A stretch of 64,000 bases of DNA from an uncultured Collinsella sp. (GTDB lineage Bacteria; Actinomycetota; Coriobacteriia; Coriobacteriales; Coriobacteriaceae), in assembly GCA_937925715.1 (NCBI GenBank), contig CALAMG010000031.1, positions 1 through 64,000 of the forward strand, in the 5' to 3' direction. The notes below the pieces were generated by a model. It saw nothing but the letters and a program-made list of their open reading frames with translations, was not told the origin of the DNA and ran no database searches. Both the position numbers and the translations under genes were made by a program. This document shows positions 43,285-52,268 of the stretch, piece by piece (position 1 is the stretch's first letter; each line of letters starts with the position of its first letter).

Positions 43285-43369
43285 ATATGTCAACCGTTTG
43301 CCGACGACTGGAACTGCGAAAAGACGTATTGGTGTGAAAACGTTTGACATATGAAAACGATTGACATAT
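43285..43369. promoter_or_regulatory. Operator cluster and promoter of the sucrose operon
   Basis: ATATGTCAACCGTTT (43285-43299, inverted) and two tandem sites, GAAAACGTTTGACATAT (43336-43352) and GAAAACGATTGACATAT (43353-43369), back to back with one base different. Each TTGACA could also be a -35 box, so repressor and polymerase would compete for the same bases. GACCGTTCACCG at 43271 is a further conserved motif. Confidence 0.65.
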
Positions 43370-43414
43370 CTTGCCATTGTACCGAGTTAGTATGTCGTGG
43401 AAAGGAAGTCTCGG

Positions 43415-44797
43415 ATGCACAAGGTGTATTACCAGCCTGAGGGAATTTGGGTAGGCGACATCATGCCGTACGGCGAGGACGGCACGTTCTATCTCTATCA
43501 TCAGCGTGACACGCGTAACCCCGAACCTTTCGGAGAGCCGTTTGGCTGGGCACTCGCTACGACCAAGGATTTCGTCAACTACAAGGACTTTGGCGAGAGC
43601 CTTGAGCGCGGCGGCGACGAGGAAGTCGACCAGTACATTTATGCCGGCACGGTGTTTAAGGTGGGCGACAAGTACCATGCGCTCTACACTGGTTGCAATC
43701 GCGATAAGGTCCGCGCACGTTTGATGAAGCAGGTTCTTCTTCACGCAACGAGCGACGACGCCGTCAAGTGGGAGAAGAACATCGCCGAGACGCTGCTTCC
43801 GCCCCAGGAGGGTTACGATGACCGCAACTGGCGCGATCCCTTTGTGCTTTGGGATGAGGAGAACGAAGAGTACATGCTCATCCTCGGCACGCGTGTGGGC
43901 GAGGACAAGCGTCTGATGACCGGCCGCCTGGTCAAGTTCACCTCCAAGGATCTGACCAACTGGGAGTTCCAGGGCGACTGGTGGAACCCGGGCCTGTACA
44001 CCATGTTTGAGATGCCTGATCTCTTTAAGATGGGCGACTGGTGGTACCTCGTCTTTTCCGAGTACAGCGACGGCAACAAGACCCGTTACCGCATGTCCAA
44101 GTCCATCAACGGTCCTTGGATTACCCCCGCTGACGACTCCTTCGACGGCCGCGCGTACTACGCCGCTCGCACCGCATTCGATGGCGAGCGTCGCGTTCTC
44201 TTTGGTTGGGTTCCTACGCGTGACGAGGGCGGCGACCCCAGCTCTTACCTATGGGGTGGCACCTTTATGCCCCTCGAGATCGTTCAGCGTGCCGACGGAA
44301 CGCTCGGCACCAAGCTCCCCGACAGCATGCTTGGCGCCTTTGGCGAGGCTAAGGCAGTCGAGACCTTTGAGCTTTCCTGCGAGTCGGGCAAGGTCGAGCA
44401 GGTGCTCGCCGCGGATGCCGGCTCCACCTACTTGCTCGATGCCGACATTGAGCTCGGCGGTAACGCAGCCGGCTTCTCGGTCAAGTTCGCCGAGGACGCC
44501 GAGACCGGTCTTGCCTATGAGTTCCGCGCCAACCTGCGCGAGGGCAAGCTCGAGTTCACGCCGGCTCCCCAGTACCCGTGGTTCCAGGTCAACAACATGG
44601 GCCTCGAGCGTCCGTTGTTCTTTAAGGGCGAGGGCACTCACCATGTGCGTCTGGTCGTCGACGACGACATCGCGACCATCTTTGTCGATGATGTTGCGCT
44701 CAACGCTCGCTTCTGCAACAAGCAGGGCCAGGGTGTGGCGCTTACCGTCACCGACGGTGCGCTCAAGTGCGCAAACGCAACGATCGCGTCTCTGTAG
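43415..44797 (+). CDS. GH32-family glycosidase (fructosidase-like, divergent)
   Basis: Cytoplasmic beta-fructosidase-fold enzyme of 460 residues. Five-bladed propeller motifs: NWRDPFVLW (RDP motif, transition-state aspartate) and FEMPDLF (acid/base glutamate in the usual E-C/M-P-D). The N-terminal nucleophile motif is atypical: GIWVGDIMPYGEDGTFYLYH instead of WMNDPNG, still offering an aspartate. A C-terminal beta-sandwich follows from about residue 310. ATG 43415 follows GAAAGGAAG. First gene of the sucrose operon; together with the canonical ScrB at 46396 it suggests two substrates, such as sucrose phosphate and short fructosides. Exact substrate unknown. Confidence 0.84.
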   Translation: MHKVYYQPEGIWVGDIMPYGEDGTFYLYHQRDTRNPEPFGEPFGWALATTKDFVNYKDFGESLERGGDEEVDQYIYAGTVFKVGDKYHALYTGCNRDKVRARLMKQVLLHATSDDAVKWEKNIAETLLPPQEGYDDRNWRDPFVLWDEENEEYMLILGTRVGEDKRLMTGRLVKFTSKDLTNWEFQGDWWNPGLYTMFEMPDLFKMGDWWYLVFSEYSDGNKTRYRMSKSINGPWITPADDSFDGRAYYAARTAFDGERRVLFGWVPTRDEGGDPSSYLWGGTFMPLEIVQRADGTLGTKLPDSMLGAFGEAKAVETFELSCESGKVEQVLAADAGSTYLLDADIELGGNAAGFSVKFAEDAETGLAYEFRANLREGKLEFTPAPQYPWFQVNNMGLERPLFFKGEGTHHVRLVVDDDIATIFVDDVALNARFCNKQGQGVALTVTDGALKCANATIASL

Positions 44798-44842
44798 CGG
44801 CAACGAACCGTTTTATGATTTAGAAAAGGAATGGAGAGGAAC

Positions 44843-46294
44843 ATGGACTACAAGGTAGTGTCCCAGCAAGTCGTCGACAACGTCGGCGGACTGGAGAACA
44901 TCGAGGGCGCCACGCATTGCGTGACCCGTCTGCGTCTGGTGCTCAAGGATACGAGCAAATACAACAAGGCCGAGCTCGAGAACATCGATGGCGTCAAGGG
45001 CGTGCTGTACAACAGCGGCCAGCTCATGATCATCTTCGGTACCGGTACCGTCAACAAGGTTTACGATGAGTTTATGGCTCTGACGGGCGTTAAGGAGATC
45101 AGTGCTTCCGAGGTCAAGGGCGCTGAGGCGGACAAGAAGGGCAAGTTCTTCTCGGTCCTCAAGGTATTCTCGGACATCTTTATCCCCATCATTCCCGCCT
45201 TCGTCGGCGCTGCAATCATCATCGGCCTTAAGTCGCTGATCGTTGCCAACGGCCTCTTTGGCATGGAAGGCAGCCTCGCCGATCACAGCGAGTTCCTCAA
45301 GAACCTCGCAAGCTTCTTTGCCATTATCGCCACCACGTTCGACTACCTGCCTGTCCTGGTTATGTACAGCGCGGTCAAGCGTTTTGGCGGTAACCCGATC
45401 CTGGGCATCCTCGTCGGTATCGTCATGGTTCACCCGAGCCTTATGAACCGCAACACGTTCGTTATGGACCCGACGGGTGCTGAGTATTGGAACTTCGGTC
45501 CGCTATCCATTCCCATGGTTGCTTTCCAGGGCGGCGTATTCCCTGCAATCCTGACTGCCTGGTTTATGGCCAAGGTCGAAAAGATTGCCCAGAAGTACAT
45601 CCCCGAGGTCGTTTCGTTCGTCTTTGTCCCGACCGTTACCCTGATTCTTGCTAACGTCGCCCTGTTCACCGTGTTCGGCCCGCTCGGCAACCTGATCGGT
45701 GACGTCCTCGCCGGCGTAATCGATATCCTGTACAACAGGATGGGCGTCTTTGGTGCCTTTGTCTTCGCCGCGTTCCTGCAGCCGCTCGTCGTTACCGGTA
45801 CGCATCAGTTCATCCAGGGTATCGAGGCAAACCTTGTTGCCACGACTGGCTTCAACTACATCCAGGCCATCTGGTCGGTTTCCATCATCGCCCAGGGCGG
45901 CGGCGCCATCGGTATGTACCTCATTCACAAGAAGCACTCCAAAGAGCGCAACATCTGCATGTCGTCCTTTATCCCGACGCTGGTCGGAATCTCCGAGCCC
46001 GCTATCTTTGCTGCAAACATGCGCTATTCGATCATTCCGTTCATCTGCGCATGCATCGGTGCAGGCTGCGGCGGTGCCTTCGTCAAGCTCTTTGAGGTGC
46101 GCGCTATCGGTCAGGGTCTGACCGGCGTGCTTGGCCTGCTCATCGTCACGCCCGAGACCCTCGTGTGGTATGTGGCTGGCAATCTCATCGCCTTTATCGT
46201 GCCGATCGTCTTGATCTTTGCCTACAACAAGGCAAAGGGCGTGCCGACCACCGATGAAGAGGGCGCTGGCGCTGGCTTCGACGTTAGCTTCTAG
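44843..46294 (+). CDS. scrA: PTS EIIBC, sucrose/beta-fructoside type
   Basis: Membrane transporter (483 residues) with an N-terminal EIIB domain (1-90, phosphocysteine in ATHCVTRLRLVL) and a glucose-superfamily EIIC domain (about 105-470) with helices and the motif GTHQFIQGIEANL. No EIIA is fused, as in sucrose-type ScrA which borrows Crr-like IIA. Start ATG 44843 has GGAGAGGAAC before it. Sits between two GH32 genes and downstream of a LacI repressor; sucrose is the best guess, trehalose or a beta-fructoside is possible. Confidence 0.87.
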   Translation: MDYKVVSQQVVDNVGGLENIEGATHCVTRLRLVLKDTSKYNKAELENIDGVKGVLYNSGQLMIIFGTGTVNKVYDEFMALTGVKEISASEVKGAEADKKGKFFSVLKVFSDIFIPIIPAFVGAAIIIGLKSLIVANGLFGMEGSLADHSEFLKNLASFFAIIATTFDYLPVLVMYSAVKRFGGNPILGILVGIVMVHPSLMNRNTFVMDPTGAEYWNFGPLSIPMVAFQGGVFPAILTAWFMAKVEKIAQKYIPEVVSFVFVPTVTLILANVALFTVFGPLGNLIGDVLAGVIDILYNRMGVFGAFVFAAFLQPLVVTGTHQFIQGIEANLVATTGFNYIQAIWSVSIIAQGGGAIGMYLIHKKHSKERNICMSSFIPTLVGISEPAIFAANMRYSIIPFICACIGAGCGGAFVKLFEVRAIGQGLTGVLGLLIVTPETLVWYVAGNLIAFIVPIVLIFAYNKAKGVPTTDEEGAGAGFDVSF

Positions 46295-46332
46295 TTGAGC
46301 CGTTCAGTGTAATCTGAGGATAAGTCCATTTG

Positions 46333-46374
46333 AGGAAGGGCGTTCGACTCGTGTGAGTCGAGCGTCCTTCCCCA
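46333..46374 (+). other. Stable hairpin between scrA and scrB
   Basis: GGAAGGGCGTTCGACTC and GAGTCGAGCGTCCTTCC pair over 17 positions around GTGT, without a T-run. In an operon spacer such a structure typically protects the upstream message or sets expression of the downstream gene. Confidence 0.6.
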
Positions 46375-46395
46375 TAGACGAGAAAGTCAACGGCG

Positions 46396-47838
46396 ATGTT
46401 AAATCAAAAAAACAAGGTGACACGCGCGGACTATGAGCAGTGGCGTGTCGGACAGGATGAGACGGCGGCTCGCATCGCGTCCGACCCCGATAGGCTTCTG
46501 TTCCATGTGGAGCCTGAGCTTGGCTGGCTCAACGACCCCAACGGTTTGGTTCAGATTGGTGATACGTATCACATCTATCATCAATACGATCCGTTCGATG
46601 CTGCGCATGGCGGTCCAGTGCTTTGGAACCATCTGACGACAAAGGATTTTGTGACGTACGAGAATCACGGCCCCGTGCTGTTCCCCGATTCCGATTTGGA
46701 TTCGAGCGGAGCGTATTCTGGTTCTGCCTTTGTACGTGATGGCAAGATTCACTACTTCTATACCGGCAACGTCAAGCATTTTGACCGCGATGATTACGAC
46801 TACGTGTTGACGGGCCGTGAGCAAAACCAGATTCATATGGTTGCCGAGAATCCCGACGAATTGGGCGAGAAGCGCATGGCTGTTGGACCAGTCGATTACC
46901 CCGACGATATCGGTACACACGTGCGCGACCCCAAGATCCTTGAGCACGATGGTGTCTACTACATGGTTCTGGGCGCTCGTACGAAAGACGACCGTGGCTG
47001 CGTGCTTGTCTATACTTCGCGTGATTTAGGGGTCTGGAGCTATGCGACGCGCATTGAGCTGGGCGAGAAGTTTGGCTTTATGTGGGAGTGCCCTGATCTG
47101 TTTGAGCTTGATGGCGAGCTTATTCTCGTTTGCTGCCCGCAGGGTGTGCCTGCCGATGGTTGGCGTTACCGCAATCCGCATCAGTGCGTGTGGTTCCCTA
47201 TCGAGGCCGATTGGGAGGCGCCGAGTTTTAAGATCACCGGGCAGGGCATGCCCCCGATGGTCGATGCCGGTTTTGATTTCTATGCTCCGCAGTCCTTTGA
47301 GGATGCTGCAGGCCGGCGTTTGATGATCGGATGGTCGGGTTGCCCCGATTCGACGGCGGAAAACCCGACGGTGGCGCGCGGGTGGCAGTGCGCGTTGACG
47401 GTGCCGCGAGAGCTGAGCATGCGCGATGGTAAGCTCTGCCAGCAGCCGGCGCACGAGATTGAGAGGATGCGCGGCGACTGCGTTCGCGCGACAGGCGGTG
47501 AAACCGTTGAGGAGCCGGGCCGCCTGTTTGATCTAGTGGTTTCCTGCGAGGGCGCCAAGATGGTCGAGCTCGAAATCCGCAAGGGTGTCTTTGTGCGTTA
47601 TACGGACGGGATGCTTACCCTCGATATGGGTGACGAAGGCTATGGGCGCGACCAGAGGTCGATTGAGCTCGGCGAGCTTCGCGACCTACAAGTGCTTTCG
47701 GACACTACGATGGTCGAGATTTTTGCAAATGGCGGCGAGGCGGCACTTACGAGCCGTACCTATTCGCCGGCGGTTCCGGCGATGGAGCTGCACGCCGAGG
47801 GTGCGGCATCGATGAATTTCTACCGCCTCGTGCATTAA
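46396..47838 (+). CDS. scrB: Sucrose-6-phosphate hydrolase (GH32)
   Basis: Cytoplasmic invertase (480 residues) splitting sucrose-6-phosphate to glucose-6-phosphate and fructose. All canonical GH32 motifs: nucleophile Asp in LGWLNDPNGL, RDPKILEHDG, and the acid/base Glu in FMWECPDLF. N-terminal extension and C-terminal sandwich are of normal length. Last gene of the operon 43415-47838. Ribosome binding site AGAAAGTCAACGG is modest. Confidence 0.92.
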   Translation: MLNQKNKVTRADYEQWRVGQDETAARIASDPDRLLFHVEPELGWLNDPNGLVQIGDTYHIYHQYDPFDAAHGGPVLWNHLTTKDFVTYENHGPVLFPDSDLDSSGAYSGSAFVRDGKIHYFYTGNVKHFDRDDYDYVLTGREQNQIHMVAENPDELGEKRMAVGPVDYPDDIGTHVRDPKILEHDGVYYMVLGARTKDDRGCVLVYTSRDLGVWSYATRIELGEKFGFMWECPDLFELDGELILVCCPQGVPADGWRYRNPHQCVWFPIEADWEAPSFKITGQGMPPMVDAGFDFYAPQSFEDAAGRRLMIGWSGCPDSTAENPTVARGWQCALTVPRELSMRDGKLCQQPAHEIERMRGDCVRATGGETVEEPGRLFDLVVSCEGAKMVELEIRKGVFVRYTDGMLTLDMGDEGYGRDQRSIELGELRDLQVLSDTTMVEIFANGGEAALTSRTYSPAVPAMELHAEGAASMNFYRLVH

Positions 47839-47889
47839 CCGTGCGTGGAGCACGATTGGATTTACTGGACGGAATGTGTCGCAGTTGTC

Positions 47890-48036
47890 GCGGCCAACTA
47901 CCGTTTATCGTGTATAGCTACCGTTTGCGGAGTAAGTAACACATTGTTACAAACCGTGTAGAATCCTAGGTAAGCACGGAGTTTTCCAGGGAGACGCTGT
48001 CCTTTGTTGTGTGCAAGGGGCGGCGTCTCTTTGGCG
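47890..48036 (+). other. Intergenic region with ACCGTTT motifs and a hairpin
   Basis: CTACCGTTTATCG (47908) and CTACCGTTTGCGG (47929) are repeated 21 bases apart, two helical turns. Then GGGAGACGC…GCGTCTCTTT forms a hairpin at about 47990-48033, which could end the scrB transcript or attenuate degV. Together they account for the 278-base gap. Confidence 0.45.
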
Positions 48037-48116
48037 CTTGGACACCGTTGTGCAACAGTGCGGCGGCACGTGCGTCACATATTGAAAAACCAACGTCGAG
48101 ATGGGTCGTGATAAGA

Positions 48117-48971
48117 ATGGGCAAATATGTAATCGTGGTTGAATCTGGTTCGGATGTGACGCCAGAGCTCTGCGAACGCTACGGCATCGTGCGCGTGCCT
48201 ATGCATGTCACGATTGGTGACGAGACTGTCGAGGACGGCTCGATCGATCCGCTCGAGATTTATTCGCGCTGCAACGAGTTTGGCGTAATGCCCAAGACCA
48301 GCGGCTGCGCGCCTGCGGATTTTGCTCACGTGTACGACCGTATCCATGCCGAGCAGCCCGATGCGACCATTCTGCATCTTGCGTACTCCGAGGCCACGAC
48401 CTGCTCGCATCAATCCTCCAAGATTGCGGCCCAGGGGCGCGACTACGTGTTCTCCATGGACACGCGTTTTGTCTCGGTGGGCCAGTCGCTCGTTGTCGTC
48501 GAGACCGCCAAATACATCGAGGCTCACCCCGATGCCACCGTCGACGAGATCTTTGCATTTACGAATTCCGTCATGGACCGTGTGCTGCTGGGCTTTGTTC
48601 CTACCGACCTAGCCTTCCTTAAGGCGGGCGGTCGTCTGTCCAACGTGGCATTCCTTGGCGCCCACCTGCTCAAGATTAAGCCCTGCATTGAGGTAACGGG
48701 CGGTAAGTTTGTGGCGACCAAGAAGTTCCGCGGCTCTATGCTCAAGTGCGCCCGCGCCTTTATTGACCACATGGTTGCGAAGGGCGAGATTGACTACTCG
48801 CACATTGGCCTGGCGTATTCGGTAGGCCTTTCCCAGGAGCTGCGCGACGACATGGAAGTCTATGCGCACGACCTGGGCTTTAAGGACATTACCTGGACTC
48901 AGGTCGGCGGCGTCATCTCGAGCCATTGCGGCCCGACCGCCTTCGGCGCGGTACTCACGCTCAAGGCGTAA
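48117..48971 (+). CDS. DegV family fatty-acid-binding protein
   Basis: Lipid-binding protein of 284 residues; DegV/FakB-type proteins present fatty acids to the kinase FakA. Family pattern: VIVVESGSDVTPELCERYGI at the start, PKTSGCAPADF for ligand/phosphate contact, MDTRFVSVGQSLVVVETAKY, and AFLKAGGRLSNVAFL. I chose ATG 48117 as the first codon of the conserved fold; the upstream in-frame extension is not conserved. Ribosome binding site is weak. No fakA adjoins. Confidence 0.87.
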   Translation: MGKYVIVVESGSDVTPELCERYGIVRVPMHVTIGDETVEDGSIDPLEIYSRCNEFGVMPKTSGCAPADFAHVYDRIHAEQPDATILHLAYSEATTCSHQSSKIAAQGRDYVFSMDTRFVSVGQSLVVVETAKYIEAHPDATVDEIFAFTNSVMDRVLLGFVPTDLAFLKAGGRLSNVAFLGAHLLKIKPCIEVTGGKFVATKKFRGSMLKCARAFIDHMVAKGEIDYSHIGLAYSVGLSQELRDDMEVYAHDLGFKDITWTQVGGVISSHCGPTAFGAVLTLKA

Positions 48972-49006
48972 GGCCTGGCGTCTATCGATTTCTATTGCCT
49001 CGGCGG

Positions 49007-49044
49007 CGGGCGGGTTGCGACAACCTACCCGCCGCTCTTGCGTG
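49007..49044 (+). terminator. Hairpin terminator after degV
   Basis: GCGGCGGGCGGGTTG and CAACCTACCCGCCGC pair around CGA with one bulge, followed by TCTTGCG. Confidence 0.65.
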
Positions 49045-49157
49045 GGGTCAAATAGAACAACCCAATTGACCGCTAAACCGTTTCGCCATCATGCGTATGG
49101 GCTAGAATGGCTCTGGTATTTATGTAACTAAAACCAAAGAGAGGCAAGGTAGCGGGA

Positions 49158-49976
49158 ATGGCTGAGATGACGCTCGAGGGTGTGGACGCTCGTCCCGAGG
49201 ACTCTGCGTTTGCCCTGGGTCGCGTGCATTCGATCGAGACGATGGGAACGGTCGACGGTCCCGGCATCCGCTTCGTAGTGTTTGTCCAAGGCTGTCCCAT
49301 GCGCTGCGCGTATTGCCACAATCCCGATACTTGGTCTGTTAACGGCGGCACCATGGTGACTGTCGAGCACCTGATGGACGAGTTCCAGAGTAACCATGAG
49401 TTTTACCGCAGCGGCGGCATTACGGTTTCGGGTGGCGAGCCGCTCCTGCAGCCCGAGTTTTTGGCCGATCTGTTCCGTGCAATGCACAACAACCCCGATG
49501 GTCGCGTGCATACCTGCCTTGACAGCTGCGGATATGCGTTTGACCCCAACCATCCCGAGAAGTTCGATGCCGTTCTCAGCGAGACCGACATGGTGCTGCT
49601 CGACATCAAACATGCCGATCCGGCTGAGCATAAAAAGCTGACCGGCTGCGATCCCGCACGCATTCTGGCGTTTGGCGATGAGCTGGCGCGTCGCAAGATT
49701 AAGGTCGTTATCCGTCACGTGGTAGTGCCGGGCATTACCGACACGGTGGAGGAGTGCGAGGCACTCGGTCGCCTGATCGCTCCATGGCACAACGTGGTGG
49801 GCTTGGAAATGCTGCCGTATCACACGATGGGCGTCGTCAAGTACGAGCAACTGGGCATTCCCTATAAGCTCGAGGGCGTGCCCCAGATGGATACCGCGCG
49901 CATGCCCGAGCTGCGCAACGCCGTCATGACGGGCATGAAAAAGCGCCGCGCGGAACTCAAAAACGCCATCGGCTAG
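49158..49976 (+). CDS. pflA: Pyruvate formate-lyase activating enzyme
   Basis: Radical SAM protein (272 residues) that generates the glycyl radical on PFL. The 4Fe-4S cluster cysteines are Cys46, Cys50 and Cys53 in GCPMRCAYCHNPDTW; the SAM-binding GGEP motif is in ITVSGGEPLLQPEF. N-terminal IETMGTVDGPGIRFVVFVQG is typical of PflA. It lies about 7.2 kb from pflB and the radical-domain gene, with the sucrose operon between. Its target here should be Gly58 of the 83-residue subunit. Start ATG 49158; ribosome binding site AGAGGCAAGG. Confidence 0.93.
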   Translation: MAEMTLEGVDARPEDSAFALGRVHSIETMGTVDGPGIRFVVFVQGCPMRCAYCHNPDTWSVNGGTMVTVEHLMDEFQSNHEFYRSGGITVSGGEPLLQPEFLADLFRAMHNNPDGRVHTCLDSCGYAFDPNHPEKFDAVLSETDMVLLDIKHADPAEHKKLTGCDPARILAFGDELARRKIKVVIRHVVVPGITDTVEECEALGRLIAPWHNVVGLEMLPYHTMGVVKYEQLGIPYKLEGVPQMDTARMPELRNAVMTGMKKRRAELKNAIG

Positions 49977-49990
49977 CGAGCCATATTCGC

Positions 49991-50035
49991 TCCCCAAAGG
50001 CACTCATTGGGGACAGACTTAAATGAGTGCCCCTG
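49991..50035. repeat. GGGGACAG palindrome after pflA
   Basis: AAGGCACTCATT and AAATGAGTGCC pair around GGGGACAGACTT. Same core as 9634, 20096 and 31767 with different arms. Confidence 0.6.
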
Positions 50036-50066
50036 GGCACCAAGTTGATTGCCAAAGAGCCCCGTC

Positions 50067-50134
50067 AAGTTGCGGTGGAATAGTTCTTGTTTTTCGGCTT
50101 ATGCCGCCCAAACAGGAACTATTTCACCGCAACT
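50067..50134. repeat. Palindromic repeat, AGTTGCGGTG family, copy 2
   Basis: AAGTTGCGGTGGAATAGTTC and GAACTATTTCACCGCAACT are inverted around TTGTTTTTCGG…AAACAG. The first 15 bases equal the arms at 9551-9617. With the preceding palindrome it fills most of the 316-base gap before the serine hydrolase. Confidence 0.7.
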
Positions 50135-50292
50135 GCGTTTTGGGTAGAGATGTGCAACAGAATTGGCAAAAATGCATAGAAACGCTTGTGGTTTCTTTAA
50201 AGACACCTTAAACGCCGCTGAATATCTTTGGAAAGAAATGCCTGCTCGGTATCATGCTGCTCGTATATAAACGGTGGCAGTCAGGAGACCAC

Positions 50293-51411
50293 GTGCGAAA
50301 CATCGCATCGCGGGATGAGTATGTGCCGCAGCATAGCAGCAGATATGAGACGAAGGGCACGTCTTTGCGTGGCCTTGCCGACGCTCGCATTCGCGGGGCG
50401 AAGATTGCCGCCATAGGAATGTTAGCGTTAGCGGTCATTATCCTCGGAATTACCGCTAAAACCTACGCGTCGGAGCGAATGGCACATTCAGATGCGTCAA
50501 CAGTACAGACGCAAAACAAAAAGGTCCCTGAATCTAAAGTCACCGCAAGTCAAACCCTGTCGACAGCGAACCTCAAGACGGGGCTTTCGAAGCCGGACTT
50601 TAACGATATTCCCTCAGGCGATACCGTGCAGACCTTCTCACTGGTTGATGACCAGATCCTCGCCCTGGAGGATGAGAACCTCGCCGCACTCCAGAATGCG
50701 CTTGACCAGGCGCAGGAGCTGGGCGATGCGGGCGTGGTGTTTTACGACCTGTCGAGCGGTAAGGGCGTGACGTATAACGCCGATGTCGAGGTGTATGGAG
50801 CGAGCAGCTACAAAGCGCTGTATGCGCTCTATATTTGCGAGACGTTGGTCGAATCGGGGCAGGTGCCGCTCGATGGGCCTTTAGCCACGTATGGTGGTTA
50901 CAGCATGGGCTGGCAGACGGTGCGCGACCTTATCGAGAATGCCGTCGTCAACTCAGACAACGATTCGTTTATCGCGTTACGCGCGGCGTTTGACCATGAT
51001 GGCTATGAGGATTGGATTGCCAATCTGGGTGTTGATGACGAAACGGCACTGAATCCGATGAGTGATTTTCCGACCTACTGCCCGCGCACCTCGGCAAAGT
51101 TGTGGCGAGAGATGAGTGAGTATTTGAGCTGTGACACCGAGGCGTCGCAATGGCTGTCGGGCCTTCTGGCATCAACATCGCGCTCGTTTATTCGCGATGG
51201 CATTGCGGACGAGCAGGTTTTGGTGCGCAACAAGGCAGGCTGGATTAGCGAGGATGGTTACTATTCGACATGCGATGCAGGCCTCATCGACATCGATGGC
51301 CGTACCTATGTCATGAGCGTCATGACATCGATGCCATGGAGTGACCGTTCGAGCGAGGTTACGGCTGCGATTGCAAAGGCTCTGTTTGATACGCGAGCTG
51401 CACTGGCTTAG
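50293..51411 (+). CDS. Membrane-anchored serine hydrolase, class A beta-lactamase fold
   Basis: Penicillin-recognising-type enzyme (372 residues). A cytoplasmic N-terminus of about 37 residues is followed by one hydrophobic helix (38-58), then an extracytoplasmic domain. Class A-like motifs: S-x-x-K at Ser171-Lys174 (SSYK), S-D-N at Ser221-Asn223 (NSDND), and a KAG in VRNKAGW in place of KTG. The omega-loop Glu166-type residue is not obvious. GTG 50293 is chosen because CAGGAGACC sits just before it; an upstream ATG at 50254 lacks one. Could be a beta-lactamase, a peptidoglycan carboxypeptidase or another serine hydrolase; resistance should not be assumed. Confidence 0.8.
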   Translation: MRNIASRDEYVPQHSSRYETKGTSLRGLADARIRGAKIAAIGMLALAVIILGITAKTYASERMAHSDASTVQTQNKKVPESKVTASQTLSTANLKTGLSKPDFNDIPSGDTVQTFSLVDDQILALEDENLAALQNALDQAQELGDAGVVFYDLSSGKGVTYNADVEVYGASSYKALYALYICETLVESGQVPLDGPLATYGGYSMGWQTVRDLIENAVVNSDNDSFIALRAAFDHDGYEDWIANLGVDDETALNPMSDFPTYCPRTSAKLWREMSEYLSCDTEASQWLSGLLASTSRSFIRDGIADEQVLVRNKAGWISEDGYYSTCDAGLIDIDGRTYVMSVMTSMPWSDRSSEVTAAIAKALFDTRAALA

Positions 51412-51489
51412 CGTGTTCGTTTGACGAGGTCAAACAAAATGCTGGTACCATACCGTGGTTGAGAATTTCGAATAGGTTTGGGGAATGGT

Positions 51490-52230
51490 ATGACTACCAT
51501 CGCGATTATCGGTGCGCTCGAAAAAGAGATCATGCAGATTAAGGGAGAGCTGAGCGACGTTTGCGAGGCACGGGAGGCAGGCTTGACCGTTGTGAGCGGT
51601 GAGCTCGACGGCCTGACAGTTGTCGCCACAACGGCGGGCATGGGCACGGTGAACGCCGCCGCTGCAACACAGCACCTCATTAGCAAGTATGCTCCGCAGG
51701 CTGTTGTGTTTTCGGGCATTGCGGGCGGTTTGAACCCCAAGCTCCATATCGACGATGTGGTCATTGGCAAACGCCTACGCTATCTGGATACCGATACCGC
51801 GCTTATCGCTGAGTCCGCACCGGGGCTCGAGGAGTTTGGCTCGACGCCCGCGCTGGTCGATATTGCCGCCGAAGTGCTTGCTGAGCGTGGGTTTGTTGAC
51901 GCTTCGACAAATGCAGTCGCTTCGAATGAGGGCACCAAGCAGTTCCTGGTCGGCACGATTGCCACGGGCAACCGCTTTGTGACGGGCGCCACCATGCGCA
52001 ACGACGCTATCGAGGCGACGCATGCCGATTGTGTCGGCATGGAGGGCGCGGCAATTGCCCATGTCGCAACCAAAAATGGTGTCGATTGCCTGGTGTTGCG
52101 CGCTATCAGCGATAATTGTGACGAGGCGTACGATGCAATTTGCGAGCGAGAGTTCGATCTGTTCGAGTACGCGCGTGTCGCAAGTGACATCACGCTCGAT
52201 ATCGTCCGCCGCATTGCCGCTGCGCAATAG
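51490..52230 (+). CDS. mtnN: 5'-methylthioadenosine/S-adenosylhomocysteine nucleosidase
   Basis: Cleaves MTA, SAH and 5'-deoxyadenosine (a radical-SAM product), 246 residues. Typical N-terminus TTIAIIGALEKEIMQIK, VFSGIAGGLNP, and VGMEGAAIAHVA with the catalytic-region methionine-glutamate; the Asp near AISDNCDEAYD is the usual acid. ATG 51490 is preceded by TTTGGGGAATGGT. Near pflA, a source of 5'-deoxyadenosine, which may be coincidental. Confidence 0.92.
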   Translation: MTTIAIIGALEKEIMQIKGELSDVCEAREAGLTVVSGELDGLTVVATTAGMGTVNAAAATQHLISKYAPQAVVFSGIAGGLNPKLHIDDVVIGKRLRYLDTDTALIAESAPGLEEFGSTPALVDIAAEVLAERGFVDASTNAVASNEGTKQFLVGTIATGNRFVTGATMRNDAIEATHADCVGMEGAAIAHVATKNGVDCLVLRAISDNCDEAYDAICEREFDLFEYARVASDITLDIVRRIAAAQ

Positions 52231-52268
52231 CGCGTCTATTTGTAAGAACCTACGACCAAGGAGTGTCC

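Noticed and set aside
50293..51411. Calling the serine hydrolase a beta-lactamase resistance gene
   Set aside because: SxxK and SDN are present but the KTG and omega-loop positions are not canonical; the evidence supports the fold only.
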